Positions 43,908 through 52,279 of a DNA stretch of 64,000 nucleotides are shown here, piece after piece. Under the pieces are notes generated by a model. That model had not been told where the DNA came from, ran no database searches, and saw only the letters and a program-made list of their open reading frames with translations. Numbering within the stretch: the stretch's first letter is position 1; every line of letters starts with the position of its first letter. The position numbers and the translations under genes were made by a program. This DNA comes from Rhodobacterales bacterium (GTDB lineage Bacteria > Pseudomonadota > Alphaproteobacteria > Rhodobacterales > Rhodobacteraceae): NCBI GenBank assembly GCA_002747325.1, contig PDOZ01000027.1, positions 92,939-156,938 of the forward strand, in the 5' to 3' direction.

Positions 43908-43932
43908 AAGGCGCCCTGCGGGGCGCCTTTTG
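43908..43932 (+). terminator. Rho-independent terminator after the permease
   Basis: AAGGCGCCC-TGCG-GGGCGCCTT followed by TT. A nine-base perfect stem. Confidence 0.8.
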
Positions 43933-43947
43933 CTTTGGGAGGAGCAA

Positions 43948-44994
43948 ATGCCTTATTACCTTGAAAAAACCGCCCTTGCGCCTCTGTCGCCCGACCTGCT
44001 CGACCGCAAGCGGGTCGAACGCCTGTTTCGCATGTCAGTCTGGGGCTTCGGCACCAGCCTGTGGCCGAGCGTCAACCTGAGCATCGACCGGGCCCGCCCC
44101 ACGGAACACAAGGGCTTTTACGTGCCGCCCGCCATTTCCTTCCACTGGGCCGGGCGAGACAACCCGACCTACACGCTGACCCTGATCGGCGACGACATCG
44201 ACGCCCGCATCCACGAGCCATCCGACAAGAAATCGCCGTGGCTGTCCGACGAAACCCCGGATCTGGCGGCAATCGAAGCCTTCTGGCCGCCCCTGCGCGA
44301 CCCGAAGCAAATCGAGGAAATGCTGGAAGTATTCGGCCATGTCGAAAAGATCGCCCTCGATAATTACGTTTTGGACCTGACGGATGAGGAAAAGCTCGCC
44401 TGCGTGCGGCGCGAGGACATCAATATCGACACGCTGCACAATTACGCCCGCATTCTGGGCGGCGGGGATGCCGAGAGCGAGGCCTATATCGAAGACCACC
44501 TGCTCTTCGCCGCCTACAACCCACACGGCTACCTGCAACAACACGACAAGCTAGCCACCATGGCCCGGCGCGAGTGCCGCGAGTTTTCCTGGCGCGAATT
44601 GCTCTATGGTCAGGACAGCTATTTCACCAAAAAATTCTACGTGATCGAACTCGACTGGAAAGCCAGCGCGCAGGACGTGCAATGGTGCATTGAAACCGTG
44701 GCTGCGGCGCGCAAATGGGACAAACCGGCCCTGCCGCGCGAAGACGATCCCGATGCCCCCGCCGGGCCATACCTGTCGAAAGCACTCTGGGAGCTGGGGG
44801 CCGAAGGGAAATTCCTGCTGACCGTCGATGTGCCGGGGGATTCGACCGTTTACACCGTGCTGCATGGCGGTAAACTGGCCTCGACCTTCGCCGCGATGGG
44901 GCAGGAGCTGGGACTTAGCTCCAACCTTGTAGTGCCAGAGCAGCGCAAGGGCTGGCTCTCCCGGCTCTGGCCGTTCCGCAAACCCCGCTCGTAA
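43948..44994 (+). CDS. Unrecognised 348-residue protein
   Basis: Soluble, with mixed charge, no signal peptide and no obvious motif. Features: aromatic-rich patches (FHWAGRDNPTYTLTL, SWRELLYGQDSYF), an acidic middle part (DLTDEEKLACVRREDINID), and a C-terminus with many Trp (RKGWLSRLWPFRK). GGGAGGAGC precedes ATG 43948. It lies between the permease terminator and an MBL-fold gene eight bases downstream, with which it is probably co-transcribed. I could not assign a family. Confidence 0.75.
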   Translation: MPYYLEKTALAPLSPDLLDRKRVERLFRMSVWGFGTSLWPSVNLSIDRARPTEHKGFYVPPAISFHWAGRDNPTYTLTLIGDDIDARIHEPSDKKSPWLSDETPDLAAIEAFWPPLRDPKQIEEMLEVFGHVEKIALDNYVLDLTDEEKLACVRREDINIDTLHNYARILGGGDAESEAYIEDHLLFAAYNPHGYLQQHDKLATMARRECREFSWRELLYGQDSYFTKKFYVIELDWKASAQDVQWCIETVAAARKWDKPALPREDDPDAPAGPYLSKALWELGAEGKFLLTVDVPGDSTVYTVLHGGKLASTFAAMGQELGLSSNLVVPEQRKGWLSRLWPFRKPRS

Positions 44995-45002
44995 GGAACA
45001 AT

Positions 45003-45902
45003 ATGACCGACATGCCAACCCCCGGCCAGCCCGAGACCCTCGCCCCCGGCTTTCGCCGCATCCTCGCGCCGAACCCGTCGCCGCTGACCTATTGGGGCAC
45101 CAATTCCTTCCTCGTCGGCGAGGGCGATGTGACGCTGGTCGATCCCGGCCCGAACGACCCGGTGCATCTCGCCGCCCTGATCGCCGCCCTCGCGCCGGGC
45201 GAGCGCATCGCACAGATCGTCGTCACCCATGCCCATACCGACCATTCCCCCGGCGCCCGCCCCCTGTCTGAGACCACCGGCGCCCCGGTGCTGGCCTTTG
45301 GCGACGCGCTGACCGGGCGCTCCGAGACCATGCAACGCCTCGCCGCCGAGGGGCTGGCCGCTGGAGGCGAAGGGCTGGATCTGGACTTTCAGCCGGACGT
45401 GCGCCTCGCGGATGGGGAGCGTTTCAACGCGGGCGGACTGGAGCTGGAAACCCTCTGGACGCCGGGCCATTCCGCCGCCCATATCTGCCTTGCGAGCGGC
45501 GACACCATCCTCACCGGCGATCACGTCTTCGGCTGGGCCTCGACCTTCATCTCGCCCCCCGACGGCGACCTGACCGCCTTCATGCAAAGCTGTGAGAAAC
45601 TACTGGCGCGCGCGCCCAAATGCCTCCTGCCCGCGCACGGAAACCCAATCGACGACCCGCAGGCGCGCCTCACCTGGCTGATGGACCACCGCCGCGCCCG
45701 CGAGGCGCAACTCCTTGCAGCCCTTGCCAAACCCGGCACCGCCCGCGCGCTGACCGCACGGGTCTATACCGACATCGACCCCGCCATGCTCCCCGCCGCC
45801 GAACGCAACCTCTTCGCCCACCTGATCGACCTCACCACCCGAGGCAAAGTCACCGCCCATCCCCACCTGACCCCAACCGCAACCTTCTCGCGCGCGGAGT
45901 AA
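45003..45902 (+). CDS. MBL-fold hydrolase (LACTB2-like)
   Basis: 299 residues. The metallo-hydrolase motif THAHTDHSPG (about 76-85), then GHSAAHICL and DHVFGWASTF supply the metal ligands; LLPAHGNPI is the fourth block. A helical C-terminal part (about 215-290) with a winged-helix-like end is as in LACTB2/RNase-like members. The substrate is unknown; RNA or thioesters are typical for relatives. It is eight bases behind the unknown gene. Confidence 0.87.
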   Translation: MTDMPTPGQPETLAPGFRRILAPNPSPLTYWGTNSFLVGEGDVTLVDPGPNDPVHLAALIAALAPGERIAQIVVTHAHTDHSPGARPLSETTGAPVLAFGDALTGRSETMQRLAAEGLAAGGEGLDLDFQPDVRLADGERFNAGGLELETLWTPGHSAAHICLASGDTILTGDHVFGWASTFISPPDGDLTAFMQSCEKLLARAPKCLLPAHGNPIDDPQARLTWLMDHRRAREAQLLAALAKPGTARALTARVYTDIDPAMLPAAERNLFAHLIDLTTRGKVTAHPHLTPTATFSRAE

Positions 45903-45932
45903 AAAAATCCACCAAAACCACAAAATCCCCCT

Positions 45933-45961
45933 TGCACCCCCCCGCCCACCTTGCTACATCC
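45933..45961 (+). promoter_or_regulatory. Promoter of tRNA-Asn
   Basis: TTGCAC, 17-base spacer, TACATC, ending 12 bases before the tRNA, the same geometry as for the tRNA at 42360. Confidence 0.65.
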
Positions 45962-45972
45962 GCCCTCGTTGT

Positions 45973-46047
45973 TCCGGCGTAGCTCAGCGGTAGAGCAGTT
46001 GACTGTTAATCAATTGGTCGTAGGTTCGATCCCTACCGCCGGAGCCA
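45973..46047 (+). tRNA. tRNA-Asn (anticodon GTT)
   Basis: Acceptor TCCGGCG pairs with CGCCGGA; encoded CCA; anticodon loop CTGTTAA. Accessory DNA begins immediately downstream, so this is the probable integration site of the island. No second copy of its 3' end (attR) was found in the window. Confidence 0.97.
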
Positions 46048-46077
46048 AAATCTCCTAGAGATTACAACACGATGCGG

Positions 46078-46099
46078 GCCGCCCCGAAGGACGGCTTTT
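46078..46099 (+). terminator. Weak terminator after tRNA-Asn
   Basis: GCCGCC, short loop, GG-A-CGGC then TTTTGTCGTTTT. The stem has one bulge. Confidence 0.5.
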
Positions 46100-46550
46100 G
46101 TCGTTTTGGTGGGCTCTGCAACAACTTTACAACATTAGACGGTTCTGCAACGGCAAGGCCGCGCCCGAAGGCGCGGCGATGGTTTCAAAAGAACGCGTTG
46201 CGGAAGGTCAGTCGCCAGCGTTCGCCATCACGCCGGATAGTTTGCGTTTCACCACCACGTTCGACGGGAAAGCGGTTAATTCCGCTTCGCTCGAGTTCGG
46301 TGATTAGGGCGAGCCGCCTGACTTTTGACTCCGCAATCTGTGATTGACTCCCCTCGCAGCTTTTGATCTAGGTGCTGGAAGGGCGTGGAGCCTAGGTGAG
46401 GCGCGACCTACCCGGCCCTTATGGGGTCGATGACGTCCATTTCGGGAAACTGATTTGGCGACAGTGGTTTGAGAGACCTTCGACAAAGATCGCAAACAGG
46501 CGGAAAAAGAAAAGAAGTACAGAGAGAAATTTGAGCAGAGGACTGGCGGT
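46100..46550 (+). other. Non-coding leader of the reverse transcriptase with a hairpin
   Basis: About 450 bases without a convincing gene. At 46379-46420 AAGGGC...TAGGT-N8-ACCTA...GCCCTT forms a two-stem hairpin. CCGCGCCCGAAGGCGCGG around 46161-46178 is another. Several defence-related reverse transcriptases have a template RNA in front of the gene, so this is the place to look for one. A possible short reading frame ending at 46307 is not supported. Confidence 0.45.
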
Positions 46551-47996
46551 GTGGCAGGTATTCCTGCCACGAGAGCGCGGACACCGTTGCATCGACACTT
46601 CGATCCTAAACACTGCAAACGCAATGCGAATGTTATCGCTACTGCAATTTGGCACAAGATTCTCAACAAAAATTACGATCCCGAACCCGCAGTATTGTTC
46701 GAACTTCCGAAACCAGACGGGTCAAAACGCGAAGTTACTGCGTTTGGGATACCGGACGCGGCGGTAGCGAATGTTCTACTTCGCCGGACTCTTAAACGAA
46801 ACAAAAAGAGACTTTCGCCAAATTCTTACGCATACCATCCAGACAAGAACGTTTTCGATGCAATCCTTGCACTTCGTGACTTTGACAAGGATGGAAAGCT
46901 GTTTGCGGTTCAAATTGACTTTGAGAAATACTTCGACAACATTCCAGCTGGCTATCTCAAACGAAAAATATCTGATCGCGCCACAGTGAGCCTTACGCCT
47001 CATGAGCGCCACATCTTCGAAGCATTTCTTCACCACCGCTTGGGAAATTCGGAAGCCCATCGAACATCGACGTTCAAAAGAAAGGTAAAAGGCACACCTC
47101 AAGGTTCATCTGCATCTCTGTTTCTGGCGAACCTCGCCAACCATGACCTGGACAGAAAGCTGTCTGCAGAGTCTGGGAAGTTTGTCAGATTTGCAGACGA
47201 TGTAGTTGCCATTTGTGGAAGCTATGAGGAAGCGCAGCGCTTAGAGCGTTGTTTTGATCGGCATTGCTCGGATAGCGGATTAATCATCAATCGACGAAAG
47301 TCTCCGGGGATCGCGGTTATATCCGACTATCCCCATGAAATTCGAACGGCAACCGATTTCACCTACTTGGGTTACGGATTCAGGGATTCCGGCTTGACAA
47401 TGCCCGACAAGACCAAGCGCAAACTTCAACAAAAGGTTTCCCGCCTCATTAACATCTATCTCATCAACTCCCTTTCGCACGGCTTCAATACGAAGCGCGC
47501 CAACCGGCCGGAAAAATACGATTGGGACTTGCTGGGGCTGATTTATGAGCTTCGTCGAGGATTTTATGGTGGATTAAGAGAGCAGGAAATTCAAGATTTC
47601 TTATACCACCAAGGAAGGCTAAAAACGATGCGCGGCCTGATGGGCTTCTATTGCCTGATCGAAGATCCGCAGGTGTTGAAGGATTTGGATGGTTGGGTTG
47701 TCAATATTGTGCGTCGCGCGTGCGTGGAGCGCAGGCGCATTCTTCGAACCAAGTATCATAGAAACTGCCCGACACCATCCAACGAAGAGTTGATTCTTGG
47801 AACGTGGTTTAACCAATCCGCGTGGCGCGACGAAAACGACAGTGCCGAGGATGTTGAGGTCACCTTTCCGAGCCTGGTTCGCGGTTGGCGAGCCGCGAGG
47901 AAGCACTTCTTTACCTTCGGATTGGAAGACGTGCAGGCACCGGGATATGACTCCTCATTCGACGTTTCATCGCTGTTCGACGCTTTCGACTACTGA
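46551..47996 (+). CDS. Unclassified reverse transcriptase (defence-RT-like)
   Basis: 481 residues. The palm motifs are complete: FAVQIDFEKYFDNIP (Asp123), GTPQGSSASLFLANL (183-197), FVRFADDVVAIC (FADD, 214-217), INRRKSPG and TYLGYGF. A 170-residue C-terminal domain has no maturase or endonuclease motif, and no group II domain V follows, so an intron is unlikely. GTG 46551 has AGAGGA eight bases ahead; the frame stays open and charged back to 46473 without a start codon, so the true N-terminus may be longer. It is AT-richer than the core genes. It may be an anti-phage DRT-type enzyme. Confidence 0.75.
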   Translation: MAGIPATRARTPLHRHFDPKHCKRNANVIATAIWHKILNKNYDPEPAVLFELPKPDGSKREVTAFGIPDAAVANVLLRRTLKRNKKRLSPNSYAYHPDKNVFDAILALRDFDKDGKLFAVQIDFEKYFDNIPAGYLKRKISDRATVSLTPHERHIFEAFLHHRLGNSEAHRTSTFKRKVKGTPQGSSASLFLANLANHDLDRKLSAESGKFVRFADDVVAICGSYEEAQRLERCFDRHCSDSGLIINRRKSPGIAVISDYPHEIRTATDFTYLGYGFRDSGLTMPDKTKRKLQQKVSRLINIYLINSLSHGFNTKRANRPEKYDWDLLGLIYELRRGFYGGLREQEIQDFLYHQGRLKTMRGLMGFYCLIEDPQVLKDLDGWVVNIVRRACVERRRILRTKYHRNCPTPSNEELILGTWFNQSAWRDENDSAEDVEVTFPSLVRGWRAARKHFFTFGLEDVQAPGYDSSFDVSSLFDAFDY

Positions 47997-48704
47997 TCAC
48001 CAGTAGCCCTTTTGAGCGGCACTTGCCCGATATGTGCGCCGACGCTGCGGTGATCCGAGAGCCACAGGGCGAGCGCAGCGGAAACGGCAAGGTCCGCGTG
48101 GCCGAACTTTGTGCCGCCTTTGATCTTTACGCGCCCACTTGACCCCACATCGGCTTCGAAGCTTTCAAGCTCTTGGCGCATGAGGCCGCGGGCTTCAAAG
48201 TTGCCGATGGACAGGTCGCCCGTGTGGATGGCCGAGTTCAGCGCCGACAGGAGTCGGCTGCGCCCCACATTGTTGAAGGTGCGCCTGCGTTCGGCGGTTT
48301 CCGACTTGTTCTCCCCGGCCACCATCTGAACGCGGGTGTGCTGGACCGACTTCGTGTCAAGCAGATCGCAGAAGGCCCGCCCGACGCCAGAGGAATCCAC
48401 GACGAAGACAGGCGCGGCCCGCGATGGACGGGTCCATCATCAGGTTCCGGGTCACGATGGCGAGGTCGGCACAAGACATGGCGGGCAGATGGTCCGCCAG
48501 CACGATCTCGCGGCGGCGTTGGGTCAGTTCCTGTCGCCCGTTCGCATCGTAGTATGGCACCCGCTCGTCGAGCAGGATCGAATAGGCGTTGCGGTCTTGC
48601 GCCTGTGCAATATCGAGGCCCACGAGGAACCGCCGATAACCCTTGACGATCTCAACCGCCGGATCGGGGTTGAGCAGGATCAAGTCTTCGCCCTGTTCAA
48701 CCAA
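47990..48704 (-). pseudogene. Frameshifted phage terminase-like nuclease domain
   Basis: Two overlapping minus frames join into one protein of about 235 residues: the first (48704-48357) has FLVGLDIAQAQDRNAYSIL, the second (48400-47990) has VVDSSGVGRAFCDLL and later FGHADLAVSAALALW. The Asp-containing segments fit the RNase H-like nuclease of large terminases. The phase changes near 48410 (a G/C-rich run GCGGGCCGCG). The ATPase half is absent. It overlaps the convergent reverse-transcriptase end by seven bases. Confidence 0.6.
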
Positions 48705-49090
48705 GGCCTGTATAAAGGTCTCCTAGCTTGAGTTGCGGGGTGTCTGTGAAGGCAACGGTAATCGCCGCCGAATCGAATAACTGCTGGCCCCAGCCGATCC
48801 AGTTCAAACCATGTTCAACGTCGAACTCGAACTTGGACAGCACTTTTCGCTGACGCGCGACCAGCTTCGCCCTGCGCGGTATATCAAGGGAGCAGGCGCG
48901 GATGGTCAGGCTTTCAGGAACCTGCAATTCCTCAACAGCCCGCGCGCAGGGCAATCTCGGATGCCTGCGTGGTGAATGCCTCGACCCGCCACAGATCCGG
49001 CGCATGGCCGATCCAATGGCTCAGTCGCGCGAAGGGATCGAGGTCACGTTCGAGGCCCACGCACCAGTCATGTAGGGCATCAAACCGCAT
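48697..49090 (-). pseudogene. Frameshifted gene upstream of the terminase relic
   Basis: Starts MRFDALHDWCVGLERDLDPF at ATG 49090 and shifts frame near 48947 to continue with VEELQVPESLTIRACSLDIP and end GDLYTGLG, about 128 residues in all. No family is recognised. It overlaps the neighbours on both sides (49080-49090 and 48697-48704), which is operon-like and phage-like. Confidence 0.45.
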
Positions 49091-49334
49091 TCTTCTGTCG
49101 CTCGTAGTAGGCGCGCATGTTGGCGACGCTGCATTGGGTGCAGTTGCGATGGACATCGCGCGGTGAGACATGCCCGTTCTTGCAGGGGATGCCCGTGAAG
49201 TAAAGCTTACCGCCTTCCTCAAGCATCACATCGCGGCTTTGCGGCAGGCACGCCCAATCGGGCGACCCGGCTTCTGCGGCGGCGGCAAGACGGCGGCGGT
49301 ATTCGTCCCAGCCCTCAAAATCTCGGTGGATCAT
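49080..49334 (-). CDS. Endonuclease VII/HNH-like zinc-binding small protein
   Basis: 84 residues. KLYFTGIPCKNGHVSPRDVH followed by CTQC matches the N-terminal zinc motif (YFTGxPCxxGH...CxxC) of phage recombination endonuclease VII-like proteins. The nuclease part is missing, so it may be a truncated or stand-alone Zn protein. It is the first gene of the decayed minus-strand phage group. Confidence 0.6.
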   Translation of the reverse strand: MIHRDFEGWDEYRRRLAAAAEAGSPDWACLPQSRDVMLEEGGKLYFTGIPCKNGHVSPRDVHRNCTQCSVANMRAYYERQKNAV

Positions 49335-49443
49335 GGCACCTGCTCCTCGAATTTCTTGAAGCAGGCAAGCAATGCCTGGTGGGTGATACGGCGCGACAGG
49401 CGACCAGTCCTGAGGTCAAGAACTTCGATTTGAATCTTCCGCC

Positions 49444-49674
49444 TTGAAGAAAGTGGTTGCTGATCTGACGCTGGAAAGCCGGTTGCTCAAAAAAAGCATG
49501 CGCGCGCCTTCTCGGGACATCGCGAAGCAATGCCCTGCCGGGTAATAGATGGGCAACCTGACGCCCGCCGATGTCTACTTCGGACGGGCAGAACAAATCC
49601 TGAAACAACGAGAGGAGATCAAACGAAAAACCATGAATAAACGGCGATTCCGCCACAAAACGGATAACGCATAA
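49444..49674 (+). mobile_element. IS3-family relic (orfA end joined to orfB end)
   Basis: 49444-49545 reads LKKVVADLTLESRLLKKSM (end of orfA), then 49549-49674 reads NLTPADVYFGRAEQILKQRE to TAA, the C-terminus of IS3 transposase orfB. The catalytic middle is deleted. Ends could not be placed. Confidence 0.75.
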
Positions 49675-49792
49675 ACTCAGTCAAAGGATGAGCCGGAACC
49701 TCCAATCAAAACATACTCAAATGTCCCAGATTATCCAACGACGGACACGGAAGTAATCGTGACATAGATCGGTTGTCGAGCCAATATTATGA

Positions 49793-49990
49793 TATGATGG
49801 ATGTGAATGGCCAGAGTTTGTCAGGATCGCAAAAAGCGCGTTACGAAAGCCGCAGACCTGGCATCATAAGGAGCAAGGAATGCAGCTTGTACCCCGAAAT
49901 CTCCACAACGTTGAATCAGGCGGGCCACGTCATGTCGGTGCGCGTAGCTGGATGAGTTGGCCAAATTACCAACTTATGAGAGAAAAATGA
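49793..49990 (+). pseudogene. C-terminal tip of a WHH-type nuclease toxin (truncated)
   Basis: The open frame reads EWPEFVRIAKSALRKP, then TWHHKEQGMQLVPRNLHNV and GPRHVGARSW, the pattern of the WHH clade of the HNH/endonuclease VII superfamily used as polymorphic-toxin tips (usual form WHHxxxxxxMQLVPxxxHxxxxHTGG). The last Gly of HTGG is Ala here. There is no start; upstream codons (SSQYYDMMD at 49776-49802) continue in another frame, so a frameshift near 49797 separates more of the gene. The TGA overlaps the ATG of the SUKH gene by ATGA. Confidence 0.7.
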
Positions 49991-50517
49991 ACGAAGACTA
50001 TTGGGCCCAAACGCAAATAGAGGATATCTCACCAGTCTCTGCAAATGCGATTATCGAACTTGAGAAAATGATGGGGGCAAAGCTACAGGAGGAATACAAG
50101 CGCATTATCTCAACTTATCGTCCGTTCTTTCTGGAAAAAAGTATGGTATTTGACATTGATTGGATACGCATAGACGGTCGAACGCTTTCAATAGAAGAAG
50201 GTGACGATTTCGAGAAATGAGGCGCTATGGGTGCGTTTTCACACGAAGAAGATTATTTTGAGGAGTTCCGGGAGCTTTACGAATATGTTCCTGAAACAAA
50301 AACCACCATTCCTAAAAAGTATTTTCCAGTAGGTACTGACATTTCGGGAATGTATCTTTTGATGGATATATCGCCCGAAAAATTCGGCACGATCTGGGCG
50401 TGGCACAAATCAACCGATCCGTGGGGAAAGGGAGACAACCTTTATATCGGATTTGTGGCGGATAGCTACGAAGATTTCTTGTTCAATCGCCTGCAAGAAC
50501 CGACGGAAGATTGGTGA
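49987..50517 (+). pseudogene. SUKH (SMI1/KNR4) immunity gene with an in-frame stop
   Basis: 177 codons from MNEDYWAQTQIED to PTEDW. One in-frame TGA at 50218-50220 splits it (SIEEGDDFEK / GAMGAFSHEED). The rest aligns along its length with the intact gene at 50623 (MYLLMD.SPEK.GTIWAW, DPWG, YIGF.ADSYEDFLFNR). It directly follows the WHH nuclease tip, the usual order of toxin then immunity. A reinitiated C-terminal half from ATG 50227 is possible. Confidence 0.75.
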
Positions 50518-50584
50518 GGAATTATGGTGCCTTACATATCTCATGTCTGAGATCAAACTGGCCGCATGATGGTTTAAAGTGTGC
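50453..50584 (+). repeat. Duplicated 3' flank, copy A
   Basis: Covers the last SUKH codons and 67 bases after the stop (TGTCTGAGATCAAACTGGCC within it). Copy B is 627 bases downstream at 51080-51211, so the whole gene plus tail was duplicated. Confidence 0.8.
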
Positions 50585-50622
50585 GATCCCCATGGCCTGA
50601 CCGTTAGACGAAAGAAAGCATT

Positions 50623-51144
50623 ATGGATGAAAAATTGCTCAAATCATGGCAAGCCGAAGAAACACCTGCGATGTCCAAGGCTTTCGTGACAGAGGTTGAG
50701 GATAGAGTTGGAACCACTCTGCCAGATGGCTTCAAGTACATCATGACACATTTTAGCCCGTTATATCTCGATGAAACAAAAACTTTTGAGGTGGATTGGC
50801 GTCGAATTGACCATGAACCACTTTCCGTTGAAGAGCAGGAAGATTTTGAAAGAACTTTCGGTATTAGAGCTTTTTCCGATGAAGCCACTTTGCGGAAAGA
50901 AATTTCATTTCTTCTTGATACGCCGCCTTGTGTAACACCAAAAAATCTAATTCCAGTGGCTACAGATATGTCTGGCATGTATCTATTGATGGACCTGTCG
51001 CCTGAAAAGCATGGCACAATTTGGGCGTGGTTCCCATCATCTGATCCGTGGGGACAGGAAAACAATATGTATATCGGGTTTATGGCGGACAGCTACGAAG
51101 ATTTCTTGTTCAATCGCATGCAAGAACCACCGGAAGATTGGTGA
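50623..51144 (+). CDS. SUKH (SMI1/KNR4) family immunity protein
   Basis: 173 residues. LPDGFKYIMTHFSPLY (about 35-50) is the SUKH helix-loop; NLIPVATDMSGMYLLMDLSP and the terminal SYEDFLFNRM close the fold. In polymorphic toxin systems SUKH proteins bind and block the nuclease tips. This is the intact paralogue of the broken gene just upstream; no toxin tip lies between them, so it is an orphan immunity gene. AT-rich. ATG 50623 follows GAAAGAAAGC. Confidence 0.85.
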   Translation: MDEKLLKSWQAEETPAMSKAFVTEVEDRVGTTLPDGFKYIMTHFSPLYLDETKTFEVDWRRIDHEPLSVEEQEDFERTFGIRAFSDEATLRKEISFLLDTPPCVTPKNLIPVATDMSGMYLLMDLSPEKHGTIWAWFPSSDPWGQENNMYIGFMADSYEDFLFNRMQEPPEDW

Positions 51145-51211
51145 GGAAGTATGGTGCATTACGTATCCCATGTCTGAGATCAAACTGGCCGCATGATGGT
51201 TTAAGGTGTGC
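51080..51211 (+). repeat. Duplicated 3' flank, copy B
   Basis: Partner of 50453-50584 with about ten mismatches. Its right end runs into an IS3 fragment. Confidence 0.8.
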
Positions 51212-51389
51212 AATGCCGATCCGGCGCACTGCATCTGCTATCGTCATTCCTTGCCCCTGCAGAGCTTCAACCTGACGAAGCTTCGATCCAATATCTTCCG
51301 GTTTCTCTCGCTTTACAGCCACCGCTGACCCTCCAAATTGCGGGACAAAACTATCCCCGTTGGGGGACCACTTTCAGGGGGCTGTTCCA
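51205..51389 (-). mobile_element. Left end of an IS3-family element (orfA start)
   Basis: The inverted repeat begins TGGAACAGCCCCCTGAAAGT on the minus strand at 51389. Then MAVKREKPEDIGSKLRQVEA (orfA, from 51322) runs to RRIGIA and is cut by the duplicated tail. The same 160 bases recur at 52706-52867. Confidence 0.75.
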
Positions 51390-51423
51390 CGACTATATCG
51401 GCCCGTACATATTACATTTTGCC

Positions 51424-52206
51424 TTAATTAAACTGCTTGTCGTAGTGAACCTGATTGATTTTTGGTAAAAAAGTAATGCTAAACCATCCGATAATTGCAC
51501 TCAGTACAGCACATTGAATTAGAATCTTTGAAAGGCTCTTAGGTTCATTCTGCCAGCCAAATTGTATGGCGAAAAACTCGATACCTATGTGAATCAATAG
51601 AACTGTTACAGCTGCCAAAATCGACAAGGTCTTGATATGCAAACCTATAAACCTAGCGTATGCAATATTTTTCACCAACGCCTCTTCCGGTTTGTTATGC
51701 TTCCATATTTTTGATGATAAAATCAAGCTAACCAGTATTGATAGTAATACGGCGACCACGGATAAGTATCCTCTAAAGACTGATACATCGATTTCCAGCT
51801 TTCCAATAATGAAGCCGACCAAGAAAACACAGACCTGGCAAATCAGATAACATACAAATAGCTTCAGACAGAATTTCCCCATTTCAGCCAGTCGATTATC
51901 GTCTAGCTCTTTACGTAAATTCGTAGTTGTGAGGGCTAGTAGCAGGGTAGGCATTGAGCGTTTCCCGGTATCTGTGAATTTCCAAGATCGGATTGTCCCA
52001 AACTTTGCTAAATCAGCAGATAATTCTACGCTTTCTGTCCATCCGGATTTTGATAGTTCTTCGTAAAATTTATCGTGATAACTACCAATAGAGGTCATTT
52101 GTTGTGCCCCAGAGTTTTGTTGGGCAGCAACGACACATGATTTATCACCCTCCGACATATTGGTATAAGCTTCAGAAACTTTAGAGAAATCTAATTTATT
52201 ACTCAT
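51424..52206 (-). CDS. AT-rich membrane protein of unknown function
   Basis: 260 residues (266 if ATG 52224 is used). A soluble N-terminal 120 residues (ENDSMSEGD-type polar; KSGWTESVELSADLAKFGTI within it) are followed by four membrane helices (about 115-137, 144-166, 190-212 and 228-250). No family was recognised. Codon use and AT content differ strongly from the core genes. It sits between two IS3 ends of equal orientation, as if carried in with them. A role as a defence or immunity effector is possible but unproven. Confidence 0.7.
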   Translation of the reverse strand: MSNKLDFSKVSEAYTNMSEGDKSCVVAAQQNSGAQQMTSIGSYHDKFYEELSKSGWTESVELSADLAKFGTIRSWKFTDTGKRSMPTLLLALTTTNLRKELDDNRLAEMGKFCLKLFVCYLICQVCVFLVGFIIGKLEIDVSVFRGYLSVVAVLLSILVSLILSSKIWKHNKPEEALVKNIAYARFIGLHIKTLSILAAVTVLLIHIGIEFFAIQFGWQNEPKSLSKILIQCAVLSAIIGWFSITFLPKINQVHYDKQFN

Positions 52207-52279
52207 TTCCAAACCTAAATTCATATCTGGCGTGTCTTAATCAGGTGGTCCAATTAAATTGTTAGTGCATCGTTGGCCT

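Noticed and set aside
46098..46307. Short frame of 69 codons after tRNA-Asn
   Set aside because: It overlaps the tRNA terminator region, has no ribosome site, and its end shows no recognisable family.
46048..48080. Group II intron or retron around the reverse transcriptase
   Set aside because: No domain V hairpin (GAGC...GUUC type) follows the gene, no maturase or HNH motif is present, the RT is longer than retron RTs, and no msr/msd inverted-repeat pair could be drawn.
49315..49656. Minus-strand frame of 113 codons
   Set aside because: It is antisense to the IS3 orfA/orfB relic, whose plus-strand reading matches transposases.
50200..50235. TGA as selenocysteine in the SUKH gene
   Set aside because: The paralogue has a sense codon and no Cys there, and no SECIS-like hairpin follows; a nonsense mutation is simpler.
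51110..51322. 70-codon frame MAVKREKPEDIG... as a gene
   Set aside because: It is the orfA start of an IS3 element fused by deletion to the duplicated SUKH tail, not an independent gene.
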